From contig NZ_JBQOUY010000019.1 in assembly GCF_052216985.1 (NCBI RefSeq), positions 1-41,882 of the forward strand: a stretch of 41,882 bases of DNA, given 5' to 3'. This DNA is from Acidaminococcus fermentans_A. Its GTDB lineage: Bacteria; Bacillota; Negativicutes; Acidaminococcales; Acidaminococcaceae. Positions within the stretch are counted from its first letter, which is position 1. Each line of letters begins with the position of its first letter. The position numbers and the translations under genes were made by a program. Under the pieces are notes generated by a model, which saw only the letters and a list, made by a program, of their open reading frames with translations, had not been told where the DNA came from and did not search any database. Positions 24,264-32,252 of the stretch are shown here, piece by piece.

Positions 24264-25222
24264 CAGCAGTTGCTCCTATAAGACAAAATGATTTCGCCGG
24301 CAATGCTCACAGCGATTTCTTCCGGGGTCAGCGCCCGGATGGGCAAGCCCACCGGCAGATGGACTTTTTTCCGATAAACTTCATATAAGGGAGTCCCTTG
24401 GAAATGCTGGGGATATTTTTCTGCTTTCATCTTATTGCCCACGATTCCCACATAATAGGGATCCTTGGGCAGGATGCCCTTCAGGACCTGGATATCATTG
24501 GCATGGCCCCGAGTCATGACACAGACATAATCGCTGTTCCCAATGGGCAGATCGGACAGATCTTCCAGAGAATGGAGGAGGCGATGGACGTGAGGGAATT
24601 CTTCCGGGGTGAGATATTCTGGCCTGTCATCCACCACCGTCACTTCCAATTTCAGGAAATGCAGCAGAGCTGCCGCCGCTTTGGCAATGTGGCCGCCTCC
24701 GAAGATATAGACTTTCATAGGTTTTTTGATCTTCACCTGGAAAAGTTCCTCTGCTTCCGGCAGTGCACCATCCCGGCTGAAAGGATAGATTTCCCCGTCC
24801 ACTTTCATGCTGATCCCATGGTCCGCCTGGAGATCGAACAGCCAGTACACTTCATGGGTTTCTACTTTTTCTACCATTTGAGTGAAATAATGAGCTGCCT
24901 GGGTATCCGTCCCAGGAACATACTGGAAATGGACCCGATTATGGCTGCCGCAGACCAGGCCCATTTTGGCCGCATCACTGCGGGTCATTTCATAGGACAC
25001 CAGATCGGACTGCCCTGTTCCCAGGACCTTTTGGGCATGCTGGATGGCCTGGTATTCCTCTTCTCCCCCTCCGATGGTCCCGGCGTAGAGGCCGTCGGCA
25101 GTCACCAGCATAGTGGCTCCCACTTCCCGGGGAGCTGATCCGTGTTTAAAAGTTATGGTTGCCATGACAAAGGATACGTGCTGTGCCAGCAATTCCCTTG
25201 CCTTGCAGATGATTTCTCGCAT
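24263..25222 (-). CDS. xdhC: XdhC/CoxI-family molybdenum hydroxylase maturation protein
   Basis: A 319-residue chaperone thought to bind the molybdenum cofactor, help add the sulfido ligand and insert it into xanthine-dehydrogenase-type enzymes. Its N-terminal XdhC domain has GSAPREVGATMLV. The C-terminal Rossmann domain has VYIFGGGHIAKAAA and VVDDRPEY. It is the first gene of the cofactor operon, with an ACAGGAG site and its own -10 element upstream. Downstream placement next to the hydroxylase operon marks the cofactor genes as dedicated to that enzyme. Confidence 0.88.
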   Translation of the reverse strand: MREIICKARELLAQHVSFVMATITFKHGSAPREVGATMLVTADGLYAGTIGGGEEEYQAIQHAQKVLGTGQSDLVSYEMTRSDAAKMGLVCGSHNRVHFQYVPGTDTQAAHYFTQMVEKVETHEVYWLFDLQADHGISMKVDGEIYPFSRDGALPEAEELFQVKIKKPMKVYIFGGGHIAKAAAALLHFLKLEVTVVDDRPEYLTPEEFPHVHRLLHSLEDLSDLPIGNSDYVCVMTRGHANDIQVLKGILPKDPYYVGIVGNKMKAEKYPQHFQGTPLYEVYRKKVHLPVGLPIRALTPEEIAVSIAGEIILSYRSNC

Positions 25223-25284
25223 ACCGTTCTCCTGTCAATCAGCCTGGCTGAGCCAGAACTATTATTTTAAAGATAGATGACTCT

Positions 25285-25290
25285 ATTATA
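25285..25290 (-). promoter_or_regulatory. Probable -10 of the molybdenum cofactor operon
   Basis: TATAAT on the minus strand, 63 bp upstream of xdhC. The -35 region is poor and no GACG repeats are present, so the cofactor operon seems not to share the SARP-type control. A second TATAAT with TGC in front lies at 25357-25362, before the terminator hairpin. Confidence 0.45.
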
Positions 25291-25309
25291 ACGCAAGATT
25301 TTTCTTTTG

Positions 25310-25355
25310 CATGGAAAGAAAGGAGGTGTGAAGAAAAATTCCACACCTCCTTTGG
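25310..25355 (-). terminator. Intrinsic terminator of the Mo-hydroxylase/BCCT operon
   Basis: A perfect 12-bp stem (25319-25330 with 25342-25353) and T-rich DNA on the minus strand, about 25 bp beyond the BCCT stop codon. Confidence 0.8.
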
Positions 25356-25378
25356 GATTATAGCATTCTATTTCTTTC

Positions 25379-26929
25379 TTACTCTTCCGTCTTATCGATA
25401 AAGAATACTTTGATGGCCGCAAATACCTGGAGGATAAAGATGAACAGCACCACAAAGCCGCCGGCTGCTGCCAGTGCCTTTACGCCGTCCACTCCCTGGA
25501 CGCCGCCGCCAAAAGCAGCCATAATGATGGCAATGGCTCCGATGGTCGCCCCCCACAGCACCTTCAGATACCCAGGAGCTTCCGAGCCGATGGGGATGTT
25601 CTTGATGCACATGGAAGCCACGTTGTTGGAAGTGGCATCAGCTGCCGTCACAAAAGAAATCAGGATGACGAACAGATTGATTGGGACCAGGATGATGCCC
25701 AGCCCGAATGGCATGTTCTTGATGAATTCAAACAGTGCCATGACCGCATTGGAATTCTTGATAGTAGCAACCAAGTCCAGCTGGCCGCTGATCTGCATCC
25801 CCAGCGCCGTATTGCCCCAGACAGAGAACCAGATGATGCCAAAAACAGCCGGCAGGATCAGGTTGACGATCAGGCATTGACGGACGGTCCGTCCATAGGA
25901 GATCTGCCCCAGGAAGATCCCCGTAACCGGAGCATAGGCAATCCAGACAGCCCAGTCGAACAAGGTCCAGGACCGGGTCAGCGGTGCCCCGCCGATATCG
26001 ATGGGGTCCAGCCCCCATTGCCAGAAATTCTGCAGCCAGACTGCCATCCCGGCCGTAGAATTCCGCAGGATGAATAGGGTGGGCCCCAGGACGAACAGCA
26101 GGATCAGCAGGCCATAATAGAACCAAGCATTGATCCCGGACAATTTCTGCAGTCCTTTATCCAGCCCCACATAGGAAGACAGGGTGAACATAGCGATGAT
26201 AGCGACCCCCAGCCCGATGAACAAAGGCAGTGTGGACGGGATCCCATAAGAAGAAGTGAGTCCGGTGGTCAAGAGGACGATGCACATGGTCAGACCGGAA
26301 GTCAATCCCAAGATGATGGCCAGCATGGATAAGGTATCGATTACATCGGAAACAAAGCCGGTCTTGATTTTTTCCCCGAAGAGAGGGACCAGGGTAGACG
26401 TCACGTTCAGCTGCTGCTTTTTGTTGAAATACATGTAGGCCACCAGCACACCGGTCAAGGCATACATGGCATAAGGGATGAAGGTCCAGTTGTAGAAGCA
26501 GCGTCCAATGGCAAACCGGGCAGCCTCTGCCGAAAATGGCTCGATACCCAGCTGTTTCAGTTCTCCATAGATATTGCCAAAATAAATCAGAGGCTCATTG
26601 ACCCCCCAGCTGACGATCCCGGTAGCAACCCCACCGGTCAGCGTCATGGCAAACCAGGTCCAGAAAGGATATTTCGGTTTTGCCTCTTTCCCGCCCAGGG
26701 TGATGTCCCCGACTTTCGAGAACAGCATCACCAAGGTGACCAGGAGGACGACCAGGGAAATGATCTGGTACAGCCAGCCAAAAGAATCCAAAGACCAGGT
26801 AAAGAATTTATTGGAAAGGGTGGTCAGCGTCTTATTGCTGACGATTCCCACCACAGCCGCCAGCAAGGTCAAGGCAAAAGCAGGGACGAATACGGCCCAT
26901 CGGATCTCGTTTTTCTTTTTCTCGTTCAT
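25379..26929 (-). CDS. BCCT-family betaine/carnitine-type transporter
   Basis: A 516-residue membrane protein with about 12 spans of the betaine-carnitine-choline transporter family, whose members carry quaternary ammonium compounds. The family signature region reads SWTLFDWAVWIAY, then GIFLGQISYGRTVRQ. The usual aromatic box WxxFYWAWW is altered to WTLFDWAVW, so one box Trp and a Tyr are missing and the substrate probably differs from glycine betaine. The ATG overlaps the stop of the MIO-less lyase gene by four bases, so the two proteins are translationally coupled. Uptake of a histidine betaine (ergothioneine or hercynine) is a hypothesis from this pairing. Carnitine or another betaine remains possible. 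Confidence 0.85.
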   Translation of the reverse strand: MNEKKKNEIRWAVFVPAFALTLLAAVVGIVSNKTLTTLSNKFFTWSLDSFGWLYQIISLVVLLVTLVMLFSKVGDITLGGKEAKPKYPFWTWFAMTLTGGVATGIVSWGVNEPLIYFGNIYGELKQLGIEPFSAEAARFAIGRCFYNWTFIPYAMYALTGVLVAYMYFNKKQQLNVTSTLVPLFGEKIKTGFVSDVIDTLSMLAIILGLTSGLTMCIVLLTTGLTSSYGIPSTLPLFIGLGVAIIAMFTLSSYVGLDKGLQKLSGINAWFYYGLLILLFVLGPTLFILRNSTAGMAVWLQNFWQWGLDPIDIGGAPLTRSWTLFDWAVWIAYAPVTGIFLGQISYGRTVRQCLIVNLILPAVFGIIWFSVWGNTALGMQISGQLDLVATIKNSNAVMALFEFIKNMPFGLGIILVPINLFVILISFVTAADATSNNVASMCIKNIPIGSEAPGYLKVLWGATIGAIAIIMAAFGGGVQGVDGVKALAAAGGFVVLFIFILQVFAAIKVFFIDKTEE

Positions 26930-28449
26930 AAGGAATCTCCTCCTACCTGCAGCAGTTCTCCGGATTTCACGATGTGATAGACCTTCTGGATGTCCCGGCT
27001 CTGGTTCCTGTCTTTGTCATAAAAAGGCAGGGTCCTGCGGATGATTTCATAAGCCTTGCCGGTCCCTTTGCCCAGATGGATCTCCGGTCTCTTCTGTTTC
27101 CGCAGGTCGATGGCCTGGCAGGCATGCATGGCTTCGATACCGATGATATAGTAGATGTTGTCCAGCATCTGGAACAATTTATAGCAGATCAGGGGCAGGT
27201 TGCTGGCATGGTCCTCGATGGTCCCAGCCAGTGCATAGAAGTCCATGGAAGAAGGATTAGCCAGGCCCCGGTTCTGGGTATCCAGCATGGTGAAGGTCTT
27301 CTGGATGGTCCCAAAAGCGATGGTCTTCACGTCTTCCGGAGTCAGGAACCGGTTCAGATGGGTGAAATTGGGATCCGCCATCTTGATCATCCGGTAACAG
27401 GAACTCTTGGACAGATGGGCCAGCCCGCTGGCCAGCATCTCTACCCCAATGGCCAGGGAAGTGATTTCGAAGTTGGCACTGACAAAGGAAGAATGTTTGT
27501 CCAAGAGGATGCAAGGATTATCATCCGTATGGTTCATACTGGCTAAGAGCTGTTCCTTTACATAATCCATGGCATCATACAGGGCCCCATTGATGGCATG
27601 GGCGCACCGGAAGCTTAAGGGATCCTGCAGGGCCCGCTCGGGACTGGGTTCATAGAGATAGCTGCCTTCCAGGAAATCCCGGCACATGGTGGCTGCCTTG
27701 GCCTGCCCTTTGATGCCTCGGACCGTATTCACATCTTCCCGCAGGGATTCCACCACGCCGTCCAGCCCTTCCAGGCTCAAACAGAAAATCAGGTTGCTCA
27801 TCTTCACCAGCTGGGCGATTTTCCGCAACACCACTAAGGTCATCCCTTCGCCCTGGGCATTGTTGGACACAATACTGAGACCATCCTTCGGTCCCAGTTT
27901 CGCCGGCTTCATCCCGACCCTGTCCATGGCTTCCTTAGAATTCATGACCTTTCCCTGGTACGTCACATCTTCTTCCCCGATGAAAGCCAGGCCTACATGG
28001 GACATGGTGGTGATATCCCCTTCCCCGATAGAAGACCGCATGGGAATCCGAGGATAGATCCCATAATTCAGGAAATCCCGGTAATGGTCCAGCAATTCCA
28101 AAGAAAGGCCCGTATGCCCGGTAAGAGCTTTCTGCAGCCGCAGGAGCAGGATGGCCCGTACCTGATCATCCGGATGGTAGGGAGGGATCCCCAGACAATG
28201 GCTGTTGAGCAGATTCCGATTGTATTGGGCAAAGAAATCTTCGTCAAATTCCTTGTCCTTGTTCCAACCCACGCCGCGATTCAGTCCATAGACAGGCTTT
28301 CCCTCCCCCGCCATGTCAAACAGGACCTGTCTGGCCTGACGGACCCGTTCTGCCGCCTCTGGCGCGATTTCTACCTTGCGGTTGCCGTAAACGACACTGT
28401 ACGCATCTTCCAATGACAATGGTTCCCCTGTAAGCACTAAGCTTTCCAT
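26926..28449 (-). CDS. HutH-family lyase lacking the MIO tripeptide (type 1)
   Basis: A 507-residue protein clearly homologous to histidine ammonia-lyase but with a changed active site. The loop Tyr is kept (YGLNRGVG, Tyr54). The MIO-forming Ala-Ser-Gly is replaced by Gly-Glu-Gly (142-144, in IGEGDITTMSH), so MIO cannot form. The second catalytic tyrosine is also replaced (QDPLSFRC). It starts 6 bp after the Mo-hydroxylase large subunit and overlaps the BCCT gene. Elimination of a better leaving group such as trimethylamine needs no MIO; as I recall, ergothionase is a HutH homologue of that kind. Ergothionase or hercynine lyase is therefore a good guess. A non-catalytic or other lyase role is not excluded. 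Confidence 0.75.
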   Translation of the reverse strand: MESLVLTGEPLSLEDAYSVVYGNRKVEIAPEAAERVRQARQVLFDMAGEGKPVYGLNRGVGWNKDKEFDEDFFAQYNRNLLNSHCLGIPPYHPDDQVRAILLLRLQKALTGHTGLSLELLDHYRDFLNYGIYPRIPMRSSIGEGDITTMSHVGLAFIGEEDVTYQGKVMNSKEAMDRVGMKPAKLGPKDGLSIVSNNAQGEGMTLVVLRKIAQLVKMSNLIFCLSLEGLDGVVESLREDVNTVRGIKGQAKAATMCRDFLEGSYLYEPSPERALQDPLSFRCAHAINGALYDAMDYVKEQLLASMNHTDDNPCILLDKHSSFVSANFEITSLAIGVEMLASGLAHLSKSSCYRMIKMADPNFTHLNRFLTPEDVKTIAFGTIQKTFTMLDTQNRGLANPSSMDFYALAGTIEDHASNLPLICYKLFQMLDNIYYIIGIEAMHACQAIDLRKQKRPEIHLGKGTGKAYEIIRRTLPFYDKDRNQSRDIQKVYHIVKSGELLQVGGDSL

Positions 28450-28455
28450 GACTCT

Positions 28456-30708
28456 TCATCCTCTCTGTTCTAAGGCTTCTATGATCCGCTCTGGGGTCAG
28501 AGGATAATCTGTCAGTTCTGTCCCCAAAGCATGATTGATAGCATTGACCACCGCCGGTCCTGGCGCTACTGCAGACATTTCCCCTACGCTCTTGACGCCG
28601 AAAGGAGAACTTTCGTCATGGCTTTCCACCAAGATGATATCCACTGGCGGCATATCCTGCACGTTGAGGGTATGGTACTTGGACAGGCTGCTGTTCTTCA
28701 CATTTCCTTGGCTGTCATAGAGCATTTCTTCACTGAGTGCCATACCCAGGATGAACTGGGCCCCGCCCTGGATCTGTCCCTCTACCAAGGTGGGATTCAC
28801 GGCCTGGCCGATATCATGGACGGCCAGCAATTTTTGGACCTCCACCAGTCCGGTTTTCTTGTCCACTTTCACCTGGGCGAAGGAAACGGCATAAGCAGCC
28901 GGATTGGAATGAGGTTCATAATGGATATAGACACTCAGCGGATCGAACAATTTTTTCTCCCGCAGGGTGGCAATCTCTCCATAGGTATAAGTCTTATCAG
29001 ACCCTTTGACTTTGACAGTCCCATTATCCGTATAAAGGAGATCTGGCTCGATTTTCTCCACAGCATGGAGGGTCTGGAAGATTTTTTCCCGCAGCTGGGT
29101 CCCCGCCTGCAAGATGGCTCCGCTGGAAACAAAGGTCACCCGGCTGGCCTGGGTCCCCGCTGAATCATAAGGGGTCAGGAGCGTATCCGCTTCCGTGATG
29201 GTGATTTTCTCCGGGTCCAGATCCAAGGCCTCCGCCGCTGCCAACCGCAGGGAATCCAGCGTCCCGCAGCCCTGTTCATGGACAGCGATCTTGACCAGAG
29301 CCGTCCCGTCCGGATGGAGGATCATCTCCACATTGGTGAATTCTGGAAAAGCCCCAAAATAACCATTGCCGTGATCGGCACAGGCGACTCCGACTCCATA
29401 GGCATAGCGGTCATCATTCTGTTCCCGGATGTGGGCATATTTTTCTTTCCACTGGAAGGCTTCCATCCCTTTCCGGAGGCATTCCTTCACCGCCGCTTTC
29501 CCCAGATTCGGGCCTCCCACCGGGTCTGCATCATAGGGTTCTACCAAATTCTTCAGGCGGAATTCACAGGGATCCATGCCGATGACCCGGGCCACGTGGT
29601 CCATATTGACTTCCGTGACGGCATGGTTCTGGGGTCCTCCATAGGCTCGGCAGGCGCCCCCCGGTGTCTTATCCGTATAATAGGCACGACCATGGAACTC
29701 CTGGGCCGGGATCCGATACAGCCGGAACAGTTTCTTGGCATAGGCATTCACGATGCTGGTGTTATTGGTGTCGTAAGCTCCGCCATCAAAACAAGTGTCC
29801 ACTTTGCGTCCCAGGATCTTTCCATCTTTCCGGACAGCTGTGACGACCTTTGCCTCCGTACCGTTCCGGGTAAAAGTACCGATCATGCTTTCCCGCCGAT
29901 TCATGTAAACCTGGACCGGCCGCCGAGTCAGCCAAGCGGCGACCCCTGCAGTCAATTCCAGCAGAGGCTGCTGTTTCCCGCCGAAGGATCCCCCCATATT
30001 GCACTTGATGACCCGGATCCGGGCATAGGGCAGATGCAAAATCCGAGAAAGCTGCATCTGGGCCGCAAAGACCACTTGTCCAGGACTGTATACAATCAGA
30101 TTTCCAAAATCATCCACTTCCGCCATGGCAATATGGGGTTCGATGGCCAGATGGTGAGTCCGGGGTGTAGAACCTCGGTCTTCCACAATGAAATCGGCTT
30201 CGGCTTCCGCTTTGGAAAGATTTCCATACCCGATATTTTTTTCATACGCCAGGTTGGTCTTCCCTCTGACCAGGACCCGATCCTCCTGGGCCGTTTGGAG
30301 ATTGACAACCACAGGCAGATCCTGATACTGCACTTTGACTTTGCACCAGGCTTTTTCACAGGCTTCCTTGGATTCCGCCAGAATCAGCCCGATCCGGTCC
30401 CCCACAAAGCGAGCCCGTTCGTTCAGGATGTATTCATCCCTTTGGGCCTGGATCCCTGTGAACCATTCCATGGAATTATAGGCAACATGGGGAATATCTT
30501 CATAAGTCAAAATCTTGTAGACACCTGGGACTTTCAGGGCCTCTTCTGTATCCAATTGGAAATCCGCATGGGCATGTTCACTGAGGATCAATTTCCCATA
30601 AAGCATATTGAGCCGTTTGCAGTCTGCCAGGAATTTTGTTTTTCCTTCTGCCCGTTCCAGACTGTCTTCCCGCTGGAACCGTCTCCCGATATATTTGAAC
30701 TGTTTCAT
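28456..30708 (-). CDS. Xanthine-dehydrogenase-family molybdenum-binding subunit
   Basis: The 750-residue catalytic subunit of a molybdenum hydroxylase, which would hydroxylate a C-H next to a ring nitrogen. Cofactor-binding motifs are GGSFGGKQQP, CRAYGGPQ and EQGCGT. The catalytic glutamate lies in GVKSVGEMS. The family covers xanthine, nicotinate, purine and aldehyde oxidoreductases, and I cannot assign the substrate. Its operon also encodes a HutH-like lyase and a BCCT carrier, and its promoter has the same design as the hut promoters. An imidazole, thioimidazole or hydantoin substrate is therefore plausible. The ATG at 30708 overlaps the FAD subunit stop. Confidence 0.88.
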   Translation of the reverse strand: MKQFKYIGRRFQREDSLERAEGKTKFLADCKRLNMLYGKLILSEHAHADFQLDTEEALKVPGVYKILTYEDIPHVAYNSMEWFTGIQAQRDEYILNERARFVGDRIGLILAESKEACEKAWCKVKVQYQDLPVVVNLQTAQEDRVLVRGKTNLAYEKNIGYGNLSKAEAEADFIVEDRGSTPRTHHLAIEPHIAMAEVDDFGNLIVYSPGQVVFAAQMQLSRILHLPYARIRVIKCNMGGSFGGKQQPLLELTAGVAAWLTRRPVQVYMNRRESMIGTFTRNGTEAKVVTAVRKDGKILGRKVDTCFDGGAYDTNNTSIVNAYAKKLFRLYRIPAQEFHGRAYYTDKTPGGACRAYGGPQNHAVTEVNMDHVARVIGMDPCEFRLKNLVEPYDADPVGGPNLGKAAVKECLRKGMEAFQWKEKYAHIREQNDDRYAYGVGVACADHGNGYFGAFPEFTNVEMILHPDGTALVKIAVHEQGCGTLDSLRLAAAEALDLDPEKITITEADTLLTPYDSAGTQASRVTFVSSGAILQAGTQLREKIFQTLHAVEKIEPDLLYTDNGTVKVKGSDKTYTYGEIATLREKKLFDPLSVYIHYEPHSNPAAYAVSFAQVKVDKKTGLVEVQKLLAVHDIGQAVNPTLVEGQIQGGAQFILGMALSEEMLYDSQGNVKNSSLSKYHTLNVQDMPPVDIILVESHDESSPFGVKSVGEMSAVAPGPAVVNAINHALGTELTDYPLTPERIIEALEQRG

Positions 30709-31541
30709 GGCAACGCCCCTATCATGTCTTCCAGCAATCCTTGTACCGCTACCCGTTTATAAAAACGGGAAGGACGGGTGGGGATGGCTTTCTCCACTTC
30801 TTCTTTTCCCAACTCCTCCACGTCCTGCAAAACAATCTGCTTAAAAGATTTCCCTTGGAAATAATTTTCCAGGAGTCCGGCCTCCACCGGCTTTACCCCA
30901 ACTGCTCCCAGATAGATGCTGGCCTTCTGAATCAACCCTGCTTCCAACTGGAAATCCATGGCACAGTTGATCTTGGCAATGGTGACCGCTTTCCGGGCCC
31001 CCACTTTGCCAAACATACTGCTTCTTTTCCGGCGGGGAATCAAGATCCGGCTGACGGCTTCTCCCGGTTTCAAACAGGTCTTTTCCCTGTCTGTGATGAA
31101 CTGGTCCATGGAGATCTTCCGGCGTTCTCCCTGGGCCGATAAGATTTCGACCAACGCTCCGTAGGCAAACAGTACAACGCTGCAGTCAGAGGATTGGGAA
31201 GCATTGGCAATGGCTCCTCCCAGGGTCGCTCGATTCCGGATCTGTTCCGATCCCAGATGGTAAGCCGCCAGGTACAAGGCCCGGAGTTCTTCTTTCACAA
31301 GAGGGGAAGCACAAAGCTCCGTCATGGTGACAAGGGCCCCCACATCGATCCAGTCTTTTTCTTCCCGGATCCCCTGGAACTCCTTCACCTTGGTCAAATC
31401 GATGAAACTGCAGTCGGTTTCTTTGCGGTTCTGGAGATGGATCAATAGATCCGTCCCTCCGGCAATCAAGTAAGTCCGTCCATCCGCCCGGTTCAAGGCA
31501 GCCTGCAGTTCTTTTTCATCAGCAGGAGCAGTAAACATCAT
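30705..31541 (-). CDS. Molybdenum hydroxylase FAD-binding subunit
   Basis: A 278-residue flavoprotein subunit of the CO dehydrogenase/xanthine dehydrogenase family. FAD-binding motifs are AGGTDLLIHLQ near residues 27-37 and ATLGGAIANASQSSD. It passes electrons from the Fe-S subunit to an acceptor such as NAD+ or ferredoxin. It overlaps both neighbours by four bases (ATGA), showing tight coupling in a three-subunit enzyme. Confidence 0.9.
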   Translation of the reverse strand: MMFTAPADEKELQAALNRADGRTYLIAGGTDLLIHLQNRKETDCSFIDLTKVKEFQGIREEKDWIDVGALVTMTELCASPLVKEELRALYLAAYHLGSEQIRNRATLGGAIANASQSSDCSVVLFAYGALVEILSAQGERRKISMDQFITDREKTCLKPGEAVSRILIPRRKRSSMFGKVGARKAVTIAKINCAMDFQLEAGLIQKASIYLGAVGVKPVEAGLLENYFQGKSFKQIVLQDVEELGKEEVEKAIPTRPSRFYKRVAVQGLLEDMIGALP

Positions 31542-31999
31542 TCCATCTCCTTTGCTGCATCCTCGATGGCTTCGACGATTTTAATGTAGCCTGTGCAGCG
31601 GCAGATATTCCCTTCAATGGCCCGGCGGATTTCTTCTGAGGAAGGATGGGGATCCTTCATGAAAAGAGCTTTGGCGCTCATGAGGAAACCCGGCGTGCAA
31701 AAGCCGCACTGGATGGCCCCATGGGCAATGAACTTTTTTTGGAGGAGATCCAGTTCCCCGTTTTTTTCCAGACCTTCGATGGTCAGGACCTCCCCGCCCT
31801 GGATCTGCCCAGCCAGGACCAGGCAGGAAGGGACAGCTTCCCCGTTCAGGATGACCGTACAGGCTCCGCATTCTCCCTCCGAACAGCCTTCCTTGGTCCC
31901 AGTCAATCCCAGATCTTCTCGCAAGAAATCTATCAGACGCTTGCTCCCGTCTGTTTCTTTTTCCACGGCAGTCCCGTTGATCACAGCTTTGAGCTTCAC
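31538..31999 (-). CDS. Molybdenum hydroxylase 2Fe-2S subunit
   Basis: A 153-residue protein with two 2Fe-2S clusters: the ferredoxin-type CSEGECGACTVI with a fourth Cys in PSCL, and the C-terminal pair in QCGFCTPG and NICRCTGY. It is first in the hydroxylase operon. The start codon is GTG at 31999 with GGGAGG 7-8 nt upstream. Electrons from the molybdenum centre pass through it to the FAD subunit. Confidence 0.92.
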   Translation of the reverse strand: MKLKAVINGTAVEKETDGSKRLIDFLREDLGLTGTKEGCSEGECGACTVILNGEAVPSCLVLAGQIQGGEVLTIEGLEKNGELDLLQKKFIAHGAIQCGFCTPGFLMSAKALFMKDPHPSSEEIRRAIEGNICRCTGYIKIVEAIEDAAKEME

Positions 32000-32120
32000 T
32001 TGTTTCCCTCCCTGCAGTAGGTTCCATCATATTTTCCTATGATTTATATTTGAATATTTTATATATAATTTGCTTTTGTCATTCGTTATAATTACTCTTA
32101 TATTGTGAAAATATGACTTT

Positions 32121-32152
32121 ATTGTACTGGATTATCGTCCATAAAGCGTCAA
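32121..32152 (-). promoter_or_regulatory. SARP-type promoter of the Mo-hydroxylase/lyase/BCCT operon
   Basis: On the minus strand TTGACG (32147-32152) and GGACG (core 32136-32139) are 11 bp apart. Nine bases follow, then TACAAT at 32121-32126. The predicted start near 32114 gives an AT-rich leader of about 115 nt. The rest of 32000-32252 is AT-rich with no gene. No clear terminator is visible for the gene ending at 32253. Confidence 0.65.
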
Positions 32153-32252
32153 TTCCTTACACCCAAAGAAGATTTTTGTTGTTCTTTTTTTTAGACTGTA
32201 TACCAAATTCCCAGCTAAGAAAAATATCGTCTAATGCTTTCTTTTTTATTCT

